From CAVUEG01 sp963740525 (GTDB taxonomy: Bacteria > Actinomycetota > Actinomycetes > Propionibacteriales > Nocardioidaceae): a stretch of 64,000 nucleotides of DNA. Both the position numbers and the translations under genes were made by a program. The notes beneath the pieces were generated by a model, which saw only the letters and a list, made by a program, of their open reading frames with translations, was not told the DNA's origin and searched no databases. Each line of letters opens with the position of its first letter. The first letter of the stretch is position 1. The stretch lies in NCBI GenBank assembly GCA_963740525.1, contig CAVUEG010000010.1, positions 186,001 to 250,000 of the forward strand. The letters run 5' to 3'. Below, piece after piece: positions 51,588 to 62,137 of this stretch.

Positions 51588-51699
51588 GCGCGCGTGAGCC
51601 CTCTTCGTCGTCGTACGGGGGTGGGCTGCCAACTCCCGGGCAGCGACCGCCCAGTCTAGCCGGGCGGCCCGGGTGTCGGAAAACCGGAACGTGCCGGCT

Positions 51700-51772
51700 C
51701 AACCGTGCAATTGACCGGTTGGGACAGGGTTTTGCGCGAAAAACCCGTCACAACCGGTCAATTGTCCGGTTG
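51700..51772. repeat. paired 22-bp palindromes flanking a terminator-like hairpin
   Basis: Two related 22-bp near-palindromes lie at 51700-51721 and 51751-51772, each of the form CAACCG-N2-CAATTG-N-CCGGTTG with CAATTG at the centre. Between them GGGTTTT (51727-51733) and AAAACCC (51740-51746) form a hairpin with A- and T-runs on both strands. The inner halves also make a 14-bp perfect inverted repeat (CAATTGACCGGTTG with CAACCGGTCAATTG), so the whole can form one long stem. It overlaps the last codons of aroQ and probably ends aroQ transcription; the paired palindromes look like more than a terminator. Confidence 0.8.
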
Positions 51773-52210
51773 TGCGGGTCCATCCGGCGGGGCCAGCGTC
51801 GCCAGCGCCACCCGGTAGCCGTCGATCCCCTGGCCGGCCACGACCAGTGCGGCGTACGGCGTGACCACGGAGGTGTGCCGGAACTCCTCGGGGCGCTGGG
51901 TGGGGTCGGAGATGTGCACCTCGACCAGCGGCGCGACGAGCTGGGCACACGCGTCGTAGATCGCCCACGAGTAGTGCGACCAGGCGGCCGCGTTCAGCAC
52001 CACGGGCGTCTGGGTGTCGGCGGCCTCGTTGAGCCAGTCGAGCATCGTGCCCTCGTGGTTGGTCTGACGCACCTCCACCTCCAGCCCCAGGTCACGGCCC
52101 CACGCGAGGCACAGGTCGACGAGCTGGCCGTGAGTGGTGGTCCCGTAGATCTCTGTCTGCCGCCGCCCAAGGCGACCGAGGTTGGGACCGTTCAGCACGA
52201 GCACCTTCAC
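51758..52210 (-). CDS. aroQ: 3-dehydroquinate dehydratase (type II)
   Basis: AroQ dehydrates 3-dehydroquinate in the shikimate pathway. The 150-residue protein has VLVLNGPNLGRLGRRQTEIY with the catalytic Tyr, RQTNHEGTMLDWLNEA, the substrate loop VVLNAAAWSHYSWAIYDA and VEVHISDPTQRPEEFRHTS. Some loop positions differ from the commonest forms (NLGRLG for NLNLLG), but the catalytic Tyr and His are present. It follows aroB by 3 bases. Its last codons and stop lie within the right palindrome at 51751-51772. Confidence 0.93.
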   Translation of the reverse strand: MKVLVLNGPNLGRLGRRQTEIYGTTTHGQLVDLCLAWGRDLGLEVEVRQTNHEGTMLDWLNEAADTQTPVVLNAAAWSHYSWAIYDACAQLVAPLVEVHISDPTQRPEEFRHTSVVTPYAALVVAGQGIDGYRVALATLAPPDGPAQPDN

Positions 52211-52213
52211 GAA

Positions 52214-53914
<1,701 letters not shown>

Positions 53915-53918
<4 letters not shown>

Positions 53919-55093
53919 CGGAACCTCAGCGAGTCCAGGTAGCCCTCGACATTGCGCTTGGTCTCCCCGACCGAGTCGCCGCCGAACTTCTCCAGGACGG
54001 CCTCGGCCAGGACCAGCGCCACCATCGCCTCGGCGACGATGCCCGCCGCCGGGACCGCGCAGACATCCGAGCGCTGATGATGGGCTACGGCCTCCTCGCC
54101 GGTCGCGACGTCGACCGTGCGCAGGGCACGCGGGATCGTGGCGATCGGCTTCATCGCGGCCCGGACGCGCAGTACCTCGCCGGTGGTCATCCCGCCCTCC
54201 GTGCCGCCCGAGCGACCCGACGTACGTCGGATGCCGGCGTCGGTCGGAACGATCTCGTCGTGAGCCTGTGATCCCGGCACCACGGCCAGGCCGAAGCCGT
54301 CGCCGACCTCGACCCCCTTGATCGCCTGGATGCCCATCAGGGCTCCCGCGAGCCGGGCGTCCAGCCGACGGTCCCAGTGGACGTGCGACCCCAGACCCGG
54401 GGGGAGCCCGTGAACGACCACCTCGACGACCCCTCCGAGCGTGTCGCCGTCCTGGTGCGCCTGGTCGATCTCGGCGACCATGAGCTTGCTGGTGTCCGCG
54501 TCCAGGCAACGAACCGGGTCCTCGTCGAGCCGTTCCACGTCCTCCGGCTCCGGCACCACGCCGTACGGCGCCTGCACCGTGCCGAGCGACACCACGTGGG
54601 AGACCACCCTCGCCCCGACGGTCTGCTCCAGGAAGGCGGAGGCGACGGCCCCCAGTGCGACGCGAGCGGCGGTCTCGCGAGCCGACGCCCGCTCCAGGAT
54701 CGGCCGGGCCTCATCGAAGTCGTACTTCTGCATGCCCACCAGGTCGGCGTGTCCCGGTCGCGGGCGCGTCAGCGCCGCGTTGCGGGCCAGCGCATCGAGT
54801 TCGGCGGCGTCCACGGGGTCGGAGGACATCACCTTCTCCCACTTGGGCCACTCGGTGTTGCCGATCTGGATGGCCACCGGGCCGCCCATCGTCTCGCCGT
54901 GGCGGACGCCACCGATGACGGTGACCTCGTCCTGCTCGAACTTCATCCGGGCTCCGCGGCCATGACCGAGGCGTCGGCGAGCGAGGGCATCGGCGATGTC
55001 ACCCGACGTCACCCGGACGTGGGAGGGAAGACCTTCGAGGATCGCGACGAGAGACGGTCCGTGGGACTCGCCTGCGGTGAGCCAGCGCAGCAT
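53915..55093 (-). CDS. aroC: chorismate synthase
   Basis: AroC makes chorismate from EPSP and needs reduced FMN, a link to the flavin genes upstream. The 392 residues hold the three signatures: [17 protein letters not shown], the [19 protein letters not shown] segment (family signature region) and [20 protein letters not shown] (FMN site). [20 protein letters not shown] is also typical. It starts the aroC-K-B-Q operon; 34 bases separate it from the prepilin peptidase stop. Confidence 0.97.
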
Positions 55094-55127
55094 GCGGGCA
55101 GTCTTTCACGCCACGGTCGGCGGGGAA

Positions 55128-55886
55128 TCACGCGTAGGCGGTCGCGAGATAGTCGGCGATCGCCGGGCCGGCGAGTACGCCGACCACGGCCCCGACCAGC
55201 ATCCACGGTCCGAACGGGCTCGCCTTCCGGTCCACGATCTTCAGCGCGGACAGCAACAGACCACCGACGCCGCCGAGGACGAAGGCTGCGTACACGCCGA
55301 CCAGCAGCTCGCCCCAGCCCAGGTAGCCCAGGGCGATCCCGAGCACGCCGGAGAGCCGGACGTCGCCGTACCCGAGTCCGCGCGGGTAGATGAACCAGAG
55401 CAGGAAGAACATCCCTCCGGCCACCGCCCAGCCCAGGGCAGCGCGGATCGCGCTGTCCCACTCGCCCGACAGGGCGGCGGAGAGGATCACCAGCAGGCTG
55501 ACCACGGCGTACGACGGCGCGATCAGCCAGGTGGGCAGCATCCGAGTACGCCAGTCCACCACCGCGAGGGCCACACCGACCGGGACCAGGTAGATCAGGA
55601 ACAGCAGCGCCCAGTCCCAGCCCACCGCCGACCCGAGCAATGCCGCCACCACCGCGGACACCAGCACGGTGGATCTCACCAGGCGGGGGGACGCACCGAT
55701 CTCGGCGTAGGGCACCTTCGGCGCTGGGGCTTCCGCGCCATCGGCCCCGAGCGGCCCAGCGGGCTCCGCTTGCCCAGCGGACTCAGCGGGCTCGGGGGGC
55801 TCGGGGATCCTGCCGATCAGGGCGGGCACCACGGCGCCCAGGATGCCGCCGGTCACCAGGCACACCACCGCCGTGTCCAAAGCCAT
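55128..55886 (-). CDS. prepilin peptidase (A24 family) without methylase domain
   Basis: The 252-residue integral membrane protein has about seven hydrophobic segments and the two aspartates of A24 peptidases: VVDWRTRMLPTWL (first Asp) and LGYGDVRLSGVLGIAL (GxGD, second Asp). Such enzymes cut class III signal peptides of pilin-like proteins. The N-terminal Cys-rich methylase domain of large prepilin peptidases is absent, and a Pro/Ala-rich cytoplasmic loop lies at about residues 28-60. No pilin genes are in the window. A homologous gene sits at this place beside aroE in mycobacteria. Repeat locus C lies just upstream. Confidence 0.87.
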   Translation of the reverse strand: MALDTAVVCLVTGGILGAVVPALIGRIPEPPEPAESAGQAEPAGPLGADGAEAPAPKVPYAEIGASPRLVRSTVLVSAVVAALLGSAVGWDWALLFLIYLVPVGVALAVVDWRTRMLPTWLIAPSYAVVSLLVILSAALSGEWDSAIRAALGWAVAGGMFFLLWFIYPRGLGYGDVRLSGVLGIALGYLGWGELLVGVYAAFVLGGVGGLLLSALKIVDRKASPFGPWMLVGAVVGVLAGPAIADYLATAYA

Positions 55887-55912
55887 GCCCGGACCCTAGG
55901 CGACCGGCCGGG

Positions 55913-56030
55913 CAAGACGCGCCGCGTCGGTGCGTTTCCTGGGGAAAGATGCGCCGCGTCAGCGGGTTTTGGGGGTCAAGATGCGCCGCGTCAGCGGGTT
56001 TTGGGGGTCAAGATGCGCCGCGTCAGGGGG
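55913..56030. repeat. tandem 32-bp repeat, locus C (four units)
   Basis: Cores lie at 55913-55928 (CAAGACGCGCCGCGTC, a perfect GACGCG-C-CGCGTC palindrome), 55945-55960 (first base A), 55977-55992 and 56009-56024, all exactly 32 bases apart. Spacers are GGTGCGTTTCCTGGGG once and AGCGGGTTTTGGGGGT twice. A fifth, degenerate unit (TCAGCGGGCGG) begins at 56031 and carries the aroE stop codon. The array fills the gap between the prepilin peptidase start and the aroE stop. Confidence 0.95.
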
Positions 56031-56867
56031 TCAGCGGGCGGAGAGGGCCTGCTCACCGGCGGCGCGGAGCGCGTCGAGCAGCGCGTGGTCGACGGGGAGA
56101 CCGGTCATCAGCTCGATCTGGAGGGCTGCCTGGTGCACCAGCAGGTCCAGTCCGGTGACCACCACCTGCTGGCCCGCGCCGCGCCCGGAGGCGAGGGGGG
56201 TGGGCCAAGGGTCGTAGACCACGTCGAAGATGACCGGCACGGCGGCGAGGCGGGCCACCAGCGGCGGCGGCTGAGCCGAGGCGGGGACGGTGGAGACCAG
56301 GATGTCGGCCTCGAGGGCCGGCCCGCGGAGCGGGCTGACCCGCACCTGCGGAGCGGTGGCGTGCCGGGCCACCGCGGCGAGCGCTCGGGCCGCTCGGGCC
56401 GGGTCGCGCACCAGCAGCTCGACCTGTTGCACGCCGAGCTCGGCCAGGGCCAGGATCATCGAGGTCGCGGTCGCTCCCCCACCGAGCACGACGGCGCTCC
56501 GCAACGGGCCGTCGTACCGTTCGCGGATCGCGGCGACGGCGCCCGGGACGTCGGTGTTGTCACCGGTGCGACGACCGTCCTCGAAGAGCACCGTGTTGGC
56601 CACCCTGGACAGCTCCGCCCACGGGGACAGGTCGTCGAGCAGCGGCAGCACGCCACGCTTGAGCGGCATCGTCAGCGACAGACCGCGCCAGCTGCCGTCC
56701 AGGTCGTCGAGGAAGCCGGGCAGGGCGTCCTCGGTGACCTCGACCGCCTCGTAGGCCCAGTCCAGACCCAGCGCCGCGTACGCGGTGCGGTGCAGCACCG
56801 GCGACAGCGAGTGAGCGATCGGCGAGCCGAGCACCGCGCAGCGACGGCCGCTGCCCGTGGAGGTCAC
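56031..56867 (-). CDS. aroE: shikimate dehydrogenase
   Basis: AroE reduces 3-dehydroshikimate with NADPH. The 278 residues include the substrate site VLGSPIAHSLSPVLHRTAY, GLSLTMPLKRGVLPLLDD with the catalytic Lys, RRTGDNTDVPGAVAAI with the catalytic Asp, and the NADP motif AVVLGGGATATSMILALAE. GTG 56867 follows the mltG stop with no gap (TGAGTG). The stop codon directly borders repeat locus C. Confidence 0.95.
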   Translation of the reverse strand: MTSTGSGRRCAVLGSPIAHSLSPVLHRTAYAALGLDWAYEAVEVTEDALPGFLDDLDGSWRGLSLTMPLKRGVLPLLDDLSPWAELSRVANTVLFEDGRRTGDNTDVPGAVAAIRERYDGPLRSAVVLGGGATATSMILALAELGVQQVELLVRDPARAARALAAVARHATAPQVRVSPLRGPALEADILVSTVPASAQPPPLVARLAAVPVIFDVVYDPWPTPLASGRGAGQQVVVTGLDLLVHQAALQIELMTGLPVDHALLDALRAAGEQALSAR

Positions 56868-57989
56868 TCAGCACCGGTCCGAGGAGTCGCACCACGTCTG
56901 AAGCTGCCGCTTGAAGCGCAGGAACTCGTCGTAGCTCTGCGTGAACTTCGTCTCTCCGGTGTCGAGGTTGACGGTCACGTAGTACACCCAGGGTCCGGGC
57001 GTCGGGTGCGCGGCGGCCTCGATCGCCTTGTCACCGGGCGACTCGATCGGCCCCGGGGGCAGGCCCGGGTACCTCCTGGTGTTGTACGGCGAGTCGACAT
57101 TGAGGTCCTCGGTCGTCAGGCCCAGACCGAGATCCCGGCCGAGCGCATAGTTCACGGTAGCGTCGATCTGCAGCAGATGGTTGGTCGCGTCGGTCTCGAG
57201 CCGGTTGTAGACGACCCGCGCCACTTTGCCGCGGTCGGCGTCACGGTTGGCCTCGGACTCGACCAGGCTGGCCACGATCATCAGCTCCGCGGGGGTGTAG
57301 CCCAGGTCCGCGGCCGACTTCTCCAGGTCTGCCTCGTCGGCGGCCTGGCGCCACCGGGTGACCATCGCCGAGAGCATCGACGTGGCCGTGGCGTTCGGGG
57401 GGAACGCGTACGTCGCAGGGAAGAGGTAGCCCTCAGGGTTGCCCTTCGCGTACGACGGCAGCCCCAGCTTGTCCGGCTGGTCGAGCGCCCGGGTGAACGC
57501 CTTGCGCGGGATGTCGGTGCCCTTGGCCAGGAGCTTGACGACGTCGTCGACCCGCAGTCCCTCGGGGATGGTGATCGAGGCCTGGAGCAGGTTGTCGTGG
57601 TCGATGAGAACCGCGAGTGCGTCCTTCGCGGCCATCTGCTTCTTCAGCTGGTAGAAGCCGACCTGGATCCCCCGCGCCAGCGGCTCCTTGGCGGCGGCGT
57701 CGTTGAAGGCCTCCTGGCTCTTCACGACGTCCTTGGCCTTGAGCGTCTTGGCGATGTCGTAGGAGGTGTCTCCGTCGTGGACCTCCACCAGGACCTGGCC
57801 GGTGCCGGGGCCGGGATAGTCCGGAGGCGGGCTGAGCCGGTCCTTGAGCGCGGACAGGCCGAAGCTGACCGCGAGATAGCCACCGCCCACGAGTACAGCC
57901 AGGGCGATCAGCACCGCGACGCAGCCGACGCCACGGCGGGGACGGCTCCGGTGCTTCTCAGGGCTCAGGTCCAGGCCTACGTGACTCAA
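56868..57989 (-). CDS. mltG: endolytic murein transglycosylase MltG (YceG family)
   Basis: MltG cleaves new peptidoglycan strands and helps end their growth. The 373-residue protein has a basic N-terminal tail, one membrane anchor (about residues 20-46, GVGCVAVLIALAVLVGGGYL), a LysM-like region (VEVHDGDTSYDIAKTLKAKD) and the YceG core NPEGYLFPATYAFPP, the catalytic Glu in LMIVASLVESEAN, and YNTRRYPGLPPGPIESPGD. ruvX and alaS upstream and aroE downstream are the usual actinobacterial neighbours. Confidence 0.95.
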   Translation of the reverse strand: MSHVGLDLSPEKHRSRPRRGVGCVAVLIALAVLVGGGYLAVSFGLSALKDRLSPPPDYPGPGTGQVLVEVHDGDTSYDIAKTLKAKDVVKSQEAFNDAAAKEPLARGIQVGFYQLKKQMAAKDALAVLIDHDNLLQASITIPEGLRVDDVVKLLAKGTDIPRKAFTRALDQPDKLGLPSYAKGNPEGYLFPATYAFPPNATATSMLSAMVTRWRQAADEADLEKSAADLGYTPAELMIVASLVESEANRDADRGKVARVVYNRLETDATNHLLQIDATVNYALGRDLGLGLTTEDLNVDSPYNTRRYPGLPPGPIESPGDKAIEAAAHPTPGPWVYYVTVNLDTGETKFTQSYDEFLRFKRQLQTWCDSSDRC

Positions 57990-58002
57990 CGCTCTCCACC
58001 CA

Positions 58003-58473
58003 TCAGCTGTCGTCGGATTCTGACCACTTCACCAGTTCACCCGGCACAGTCCCCGAGCTGCGTTCGGCTTCCAGCGCATTCTGCAAGATCACCACTGCGG
58101 CAGCCTGGTCGACCACCGCCCTGCGCTTCTTACCCTTCTTACCCCGATCTCGAAGCATCGCCTCGGCCGAGACCGTACTCAGTCTCTCGTCGACCAGTCG
58201 CACCGGGACCGGAGCCACGCTACGCGCCAGCTCGAGTGCGAACACCCGTACTTTCGCCGCGGACGGCCCCTCGCCGCCCGAGAGCGAGCGGGGCAGCCCG
58301 ACCACGAGCTCGAACGCCCCCTCCTCCTCGATCAGCTGGCGGAGCCGCCCCACGTCACCCGGACCGCGGGGCACGGTCTCGACCGGCGTCGCGATGATCC
58401 CCGACGGGTCGCTGCGCGCGACCCCGATCCGAGCCTCACCCGGATCGAGCCCCAGCCGTACGCCGGTCCGCAC
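58003..58473 (-). CDS. ruvX: RuvX/YqgF pre-16S rRNA nuclease (putative Holliday junction resolvase)
   Basis: The 156-residue RNase H-like protein has the first acidic strand GVRLGLDPGEARIGVARSDP, VVGLPRSLSGGEGP, the Glu strand VRLVDERLSTVSAEAMLRD and the last Asp in AVVDQAAAVVILQNALEAE. Family members mature 16S rRNA ends and have been proposed as junction resolvases. A Lys/Arg-rich loop (GKKGKKRRAV) is typical. It lies between alaS (8-base gap) and mltG (13-base gap). Confidence 0.95.
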   Translation of the reverse strand: MRTGVRLGLDPGEARIGVARSDPSGIIATPVETVPRGPGDVGRLRQLIEEEGAFELVVGLPRSLSGGEGPSAAKVRVFALELARSVAPVPVRLVDERLSTVSAEAMLRDRGKKGKKRRAVVDQAAAVVILQNALEAERSSGTVPGELVKWSESDDS

Positions 58474-58481
58474 CGGGGCGC

Positions 58482-61175
58482 TCAGCCCTGCCCCGAGGTC
58501 GCGAACCGGCCGACCTGGTGCTCGACGTCGCGGAGCGCCTCGTCGGTCTTCCCCACGTCGGCGCCACCGCCCTGGGCCACGTCGTCCTTGCCGCCGCCGC
58601 TGCCGCCGAGCGCGGTCGCCGCTGCCTTGACCAGTGCGTTCGCCGACACGCCCTTCGCACGCGCCTCGTCGTTGACCGCGACCACCACCGCGGGTTTGCC
58701 GTCGGTCGACCCGATGATCGCCACGACGCCAGGCTTCCCAGCCGGCATCCGGCCGCGGATGTCGAGGGCGAGCTTGCGCACGTCACCGGCCCCGGCTCCG
58801 TCGGCGCGGTGGCCGACGTACTGGATGCCGTACACGTCCTTGGCTCCCGCGGCGAGCTCTCCGGCCGCCGCCAGGACCTGCTGGACGCGGACCCGCTCGA
58901 TCTCCTTCTCCGCGGCGCGCAGGCGCTCGACGATGTCATGGACGCGCTCTGGGAGCTCCTCCGCGCGCACCTTGAGCACCTCGGAGAGCTGAGCCACCAG
59001 TGAGTGCTCGCGGGCCAGGAACCGGTACGCGTCGCCACCGACCAGCGCCTCCACCCGACGGACCCCGGAGCCGATCGAGGACTCCCCCATCAGCTTGATC
59101 ACGCCGAGCTGGCCGGAGCGACCGGCATGGGTGCCACCGCAGAGCTCACGCGCCCAGTCGCCGACCGAGATCACCCGGACCTGGTCGCCGTACTTCTCAC
59201 CGAAGAGCGCCATCGCCCCGGACTTGACCGCATCCTCCTGGGTCATCACCTCGGCATGCACCGCGAGGTCCGCCAGCACCAGGTCGTTGACCCGGGCCTC
59301 GACGTCGCGCATCGCGGAGGCGGGGACCGCGCCGGTCGCGGAGAAGTCGAAGCGGAACCGCCCCGGGGAGTTCTCAGACCCGGCCTGGGTCGCGGTGTCG
59401 CCGAGTGCCTCGCGGAACGCCTTGTGCACCATGTGTGTGGCCGTGTGGGAGCGGCTGATCGAGCGGCGACGCTCGATGTCGACCAGGAGCTGCGCCTGGT
59501 CGCCGATCGTCACCTCTCCGGAGAGGACCCGGCCGTGGTGGACGATCAGACCCGTGATCGGCGACTGGACGTCGGACACCTCGATCCGAGCGCCGTTGCC
59601 GAGCTCGATCACGCCCTGGTCCGCGAGCTGTCCGCCGCCCTCGGCGTAGAACGGGGTGCGGTCGAGGACCAGCTCGATCTCGTCTCCCTCGGCAGCCGAC
59701 GTCATCACCCCGCCGTCGGAGACGATGCCGCACACCGCGGCCTCGCTGACGATCTCGTCGTAGCCGGTGAACGTGACCGGTCGGCCCAGCGTGTCCGCGA
59801 CCTGGCGGTACGCCGCCGCGTCCGCGTGGTGGCCCTTCTTCGAGCGGGCGTCGGCCTTCGCCCGGTCTCGCTGCTCGGCCATCAGCCGCCGGAAGCCGTC
59901 CTCGTCGACCGCGAGACCCTGCTCCGAGGCCATCTCGAGCGTCAGGTCGATCGGGAAGCCGTACGTGTCGTGCAGGGCGAACGCCTTGTCCCCGGCGAGC
60001 CGGGTCTGGCCTGCCTGCTTCGCGTCGCGCGCGGCGAGGTCGAAGATCTGGGTGCCGGTCTTCAGGGTCGCGCGGAACGCGTCCTCCTCGGCGTACGCGA
60101 TCGTCGAGATCCGCTCCCAGTCCGTCTCCACCTGCGGGTAGCCGAGCCTCATCTTGTCGCGGCTGACCGGGAGCAGCTCGGGCAGCGTGCGGTCCTCCAC
60201 CCCCAGCAGCCGCATGGACCGCACCGCGCGACGCAGCAGCCGGCGCAGAACGTAGCCGCGCTGCTCGTTGCCCGGGGTGACTCCGTCACTGATCAGCATC
60301 ATGGCGCTGCGGACGTGGTCGGCGACGACCCGGAACCGGACGTCGTCCTCGTGGTCGGCGCCGTAGCGACGCCCCGAGAGCTCCTGTGCCTTCTCGATGA
60401 CCGGGAACATCTCGTCGATCTCGTACATGTTGTCCTTGCCCTGGAGCAGGTACGCGACCCGCTCCAGGCCGAGGCCGGTGTCGATGTTCTTCGCGGGCAG
60501 GGACCCGGCGATGTCGAAGTCGTCCTTGGCCCGGACCGCGGAGAGCTCGTCCTGCATGAAGACGAGGTTCCAGAACTCCATGTAGCGGTCGCCGGCGTCC
60601 CAGTCCCGCTCCGCGCCGAACTCGGGGCCGCGGTCGATGAGGATCTCCGAGCTCGGGCCTCCCGGTCCGGGCACGCCCATGCTCCAGTAGTTGTCCTTCT
60701 TGCCCAGACGCACGATCCGGTCGTCCGGCAGCCCGGCGATCTTCTTCCACAGCGCGACGGCCTCGTCGTCGTCCTCGTACACGCTGGCGTACAGGACGCT
60801 CTCGTCGAAGCCGTAGCCACCGTCGGCCTGGGACTTGGTGACGAGCTCCCAGGCGAGCTCGATGGCTCCGGCCTTGAAGTAGTCGCCGAACGAGAAGTTG
60901 CCGCACATCTGGAAGAACGTCCCGTGCCGGGTCGTCTTGCCGACCTCCTCGATGTCGAGGGTCCGCACGCACTTCTGCACGCTCACGGCGCGTTCGTACG
61001 GCGGCGTCTCGTGCCCGAGGAAGAACGGCTTGAACGGCACCATGCCGGCGTTGACGAAGAGCAGGTTCGGGTCGTCGAGAAGCAGAGAGGCCGAGGGCAC
61101 CACCTTGTGCGCCCCGATCGAGGTGGAACCCTCGAAATGCGCCACGAACCTGCGCCTGATCTCCGCGGTGTCCAT
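58482..61175 (-). CDS. alaS: alanine-tRNA ligase
   Basis: AlaS charges tRNA-Ala. The 897-residue protein starts [19 protein letters not shown] and has the class II core ([54 protein letters not shown]), the editing domain with zinc ligands [13 protein letters not shown] and [15 protein letters not shown], and a C-terminal C-Ala domain ending in [20 protein letters not shown]. The ATG shares one base with the stop of the upstream small membrane-protein gene. Confidence 0.98.
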   Translation of the reverse strand: MDTAEIRRRFVAHFEGSTSIGAHKVVPSASLLLDDPNLLFVNAGMVPFKPFFLGHETPPYERAVSVQKCVRTLDIEEVGKTTRHGTFFQMCGNFSFGDYFKAGAIELAWELVTKSQADGGYGFDESVLYASVYEDDDEAVALWKKIAGLPDDRIVRLGKKDNYWSMGVPGPGGPSSEILIDRGPEFGAERDWDAGDRYMEFWNLVFMQDELSAVRAKDDFDIAGSLPAKNIDTGLGLERVAYLLQGKDNMYEIDEMFPVIEKAQELSGRRYGADHEDDVRFRVVADHVRSAMMLISDGVTPGNEQRGYVLRRLLRRAVRSMRLLGVEDRTLPELLPVSRDKMRLGYPQVETDWERISTIAYAEEDAFRATLKTGTQIFDLAARDAKQAGQTRLAGDKAFALHDTYGFPIDLTLEMASEQGLAVDEDGFRRLMAEQRDRAKADARSKKGHHADAAAYRQVADTLGRPVTFTGYDEIVSEAAVCGIVSDGGVMTSAAEGDEIELVLDRTPFYAEGGGQLADQGVIELGNGARIEVSDVQSPITGLIVHHGRVLSGEVTIGDQAQLLVDIERRRSISRSHTATHMVHKAFREALGDTATQAGSENSPGRFRFDFSATGAVPASAMRDVEARVNDLVLADLAVHAEVMTQEDAVKSGAMALFGEKYGDQVRVISVGDWARELCGGTHAGRSGQLGVIKLMGESSIGSGVRRVEALVGGDAYRFLAREHSLVAQLSEVLKVRAEELPERVHDIVERLRAAEKEIERVRVQQVLAAAGELAAGAKDVYGIQYVGHRADGAGAGDVRKLALDIRGRMPAGKPGVVAIIGSTDGKPAVVVAVNDEARAKGVSANALVKAAATALGGSGGGKDDVAQGGGADVGKTDEALRDVEHQVGRFATSGQG

Positions 61176-61438
61176 CAGTCAATGCCTCTCACGTCGTTGT
61201 CATCATTGGGACGCTGCTCCACCTCATGGAGCCCCACGCCGAAGCTGCGGCGCAACTGCGTTTCCCGCTCGACCATCCCGGTGCGCACCTCCTGACGGAA
61301 CAGGTGGGCGCCTACGGCCAGCCCAGCCAGGCGGTCCGCGAGCCCCTCGGGGGTGAATACCTCCGCCGCCCGACGGGCTCGCGACATCGCGTAGACGCCG
61401 GCGCCGGCGCCGGCCACGAACCACACCGTCCGCTTCAT
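61175..61438 (-). CDS. DUF6167-type small membrane protein
   Basis: The 87-residue protein has an N-terminal hydrophobic segment ([19 protein letters not shown], about residues 3-21) and a soluble tail [20 protein letters not shown] followed by charged residues. It matches the small protein family often called DUF6167 that lies between a DUF948 gene and alaS in actinomycetes. Function unknown. It is linked to both neighbours by short overlaps (ATGA to the DUF948 gene and TGATG to alaS). Confidence 0.8.
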   Translation of the reverse strand: MKRTVWFVAGAGAGVYAMSRARRAAEVFTPEGLADRLAGLAVGAHLFRQEVRTGMVERETQLRRSFGVGLHEVEQRPNDDNDVRGID

Positions 61439-61959
61439 GCCGCCTCGTCCTGCCGGAGCACGCGGCGGGCCTCTTTCAGGTCGCGGCGCCGCTGCTTGCG
61501 CGAGCGTCGCACCTCGCGCCGCATCTCGAAGCCGATCTGGTTGCGGGTCTCCGCCGACAGCGCCCGGCGCAGACCGTGGCCCAGCGACGCCACCCGGATC
61601 AACGACTCGGCGACCAGGATGTTCGTGAAGGCCCTCGAGTCGAGCGACCGTTCGGCCGGAGTGCGCGAACGCTCATCCGCAGGAGAGCGGGTGGCCAGGG
61701 ACGCGCTCGCGGAGAAGCCGCCGCCCACCGGCCTCGCATCGGTGATCACGAACTCCTGGACCACCGGGGCAGGCGAAGCCGCCGGAGGCGCCTGGCTCAT
61801 CCGGTCGACCCGGGCCCGCAGCTCGGCCAGGTCCGCGAGGGCGGCGGCGAGCTCGCGGCGGAGACGTCGTCTCCCCGCCACGGCGATGGCAAGAGCGACC
61901 AGGGCCACCAGCAGCACCAGGGCTGCCGCGACGGTGATCGCGACCTCGGTGGTGTTCAT
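61435..61959 (-). CDS. DUF948-like membrane-anchored protein
   Basis: The 174-residue protein has one N-terminal membrane helix (about residues 5-25, EVAITVAAALVLLVALVALA), a coiled-coil-prone stretch RRELAAALADLAELRARVDR and a basic C-terminal tail (EMRREVRRSRKQRRRDLKEA). It fits the DUF948 family by position before the DUF6167 and alaS genes. Function unknown. ATG 61959 is 8 bases after a TAGGGT -10-like hexamer (61968-61973) and lacks a clear ribosome site, so the operon may begin with a leaderless message. Confidence 0.78.
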   Translation of the reverse strand: MNTTEVAITVAAALVLLVALVALAIAVAGRRRLRRELAAALADLAELRARVDRMSQAPPAASPAPVVQEFVITDARPVGGGFSASASLATRSPADERSRTPAERSLDSRAFTNILVAESLIRVASLGHGLRRALSAETRNQIGFEMRREVRRSRKQRRRDLKEARRVLRQDEAA

Positions 61960-61967
61960 GGGGCACG

Positions 61968-61973
61968 ACCCTA
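61968..61973 (-). promoter_or_regulatory. -10 hexamer of a likely leaderless promoter for the DUF948-alaS unit
   Basis: TAGGGT on the minus strand is 8 bases before the ATG at 61959, the same spacing as at argC. A TGGAGG or TCTGGA -35-like sequence lies about 16 bases upstream. The TCACAGC direct repeat at 62009-62026 is 36 bases farther up, where an activator could act. Confidence 0.5.
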
Positions 61974-62008
61974 CCTGTCCCGGATCGTGCCTCCAGACCC
62001 CCACGATT

Positions 62009-62026
62009 TCACAGCAACCTCACAGC
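62009..62026. promoter_or_regulatory. TCACAGC-N4-TCACAGC direct repeat (PhoP-box pattern)
   Basis: TCACAGC at 62009-62015 and at 62020-62026 are separated by AACC, an 11-base repeat step. This is the layout and sequence reported for PhoP sites in Mycobacterium tuberculosis, so a PhoP/OmpR-type response regulator is the likely binder. It lies between the minus-strand DUF948-alaS unit and the plus-strand redox genes and could act on either. Confidence 0.7.
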
Positions 62027-62092
62027 AACGACACACGAGAACGCCAGCCGACGGGCGGAACATCGGAGACGACGGACAACCAGGAAGGCACC

Positions 62093-62137
62093 ATGGCGGA
62101 GCACAGAGCAGCCCGACCCGCGGACCGGTCCTCATGA
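62093..62137 (+). CDS. 14-codon leader peptide overlapping the flavocytochrome gene
   Basis: A short frame, MAEHRAARPADRSS, has a good ribosome site (AGGAAGG, 4 bases upstream) and ends with TGA overlapping the next ATG as ATGA. The downstream gene has no ribosome site of its own, so ribosomes finishing this peptide probably start it. It is too short for recognisable function; a coupling or attenuation role is inferred. Confidence 0.5.
   Translation: MAEHRAARPADRSS

Noticed and set aside
61576..62133. N-terminal extension of the flavocytochrome back to 61576
   Set aside because: It runs antisense through the DUF948 gene and is low-complexity; the membrane domain begins after ATG 62134.
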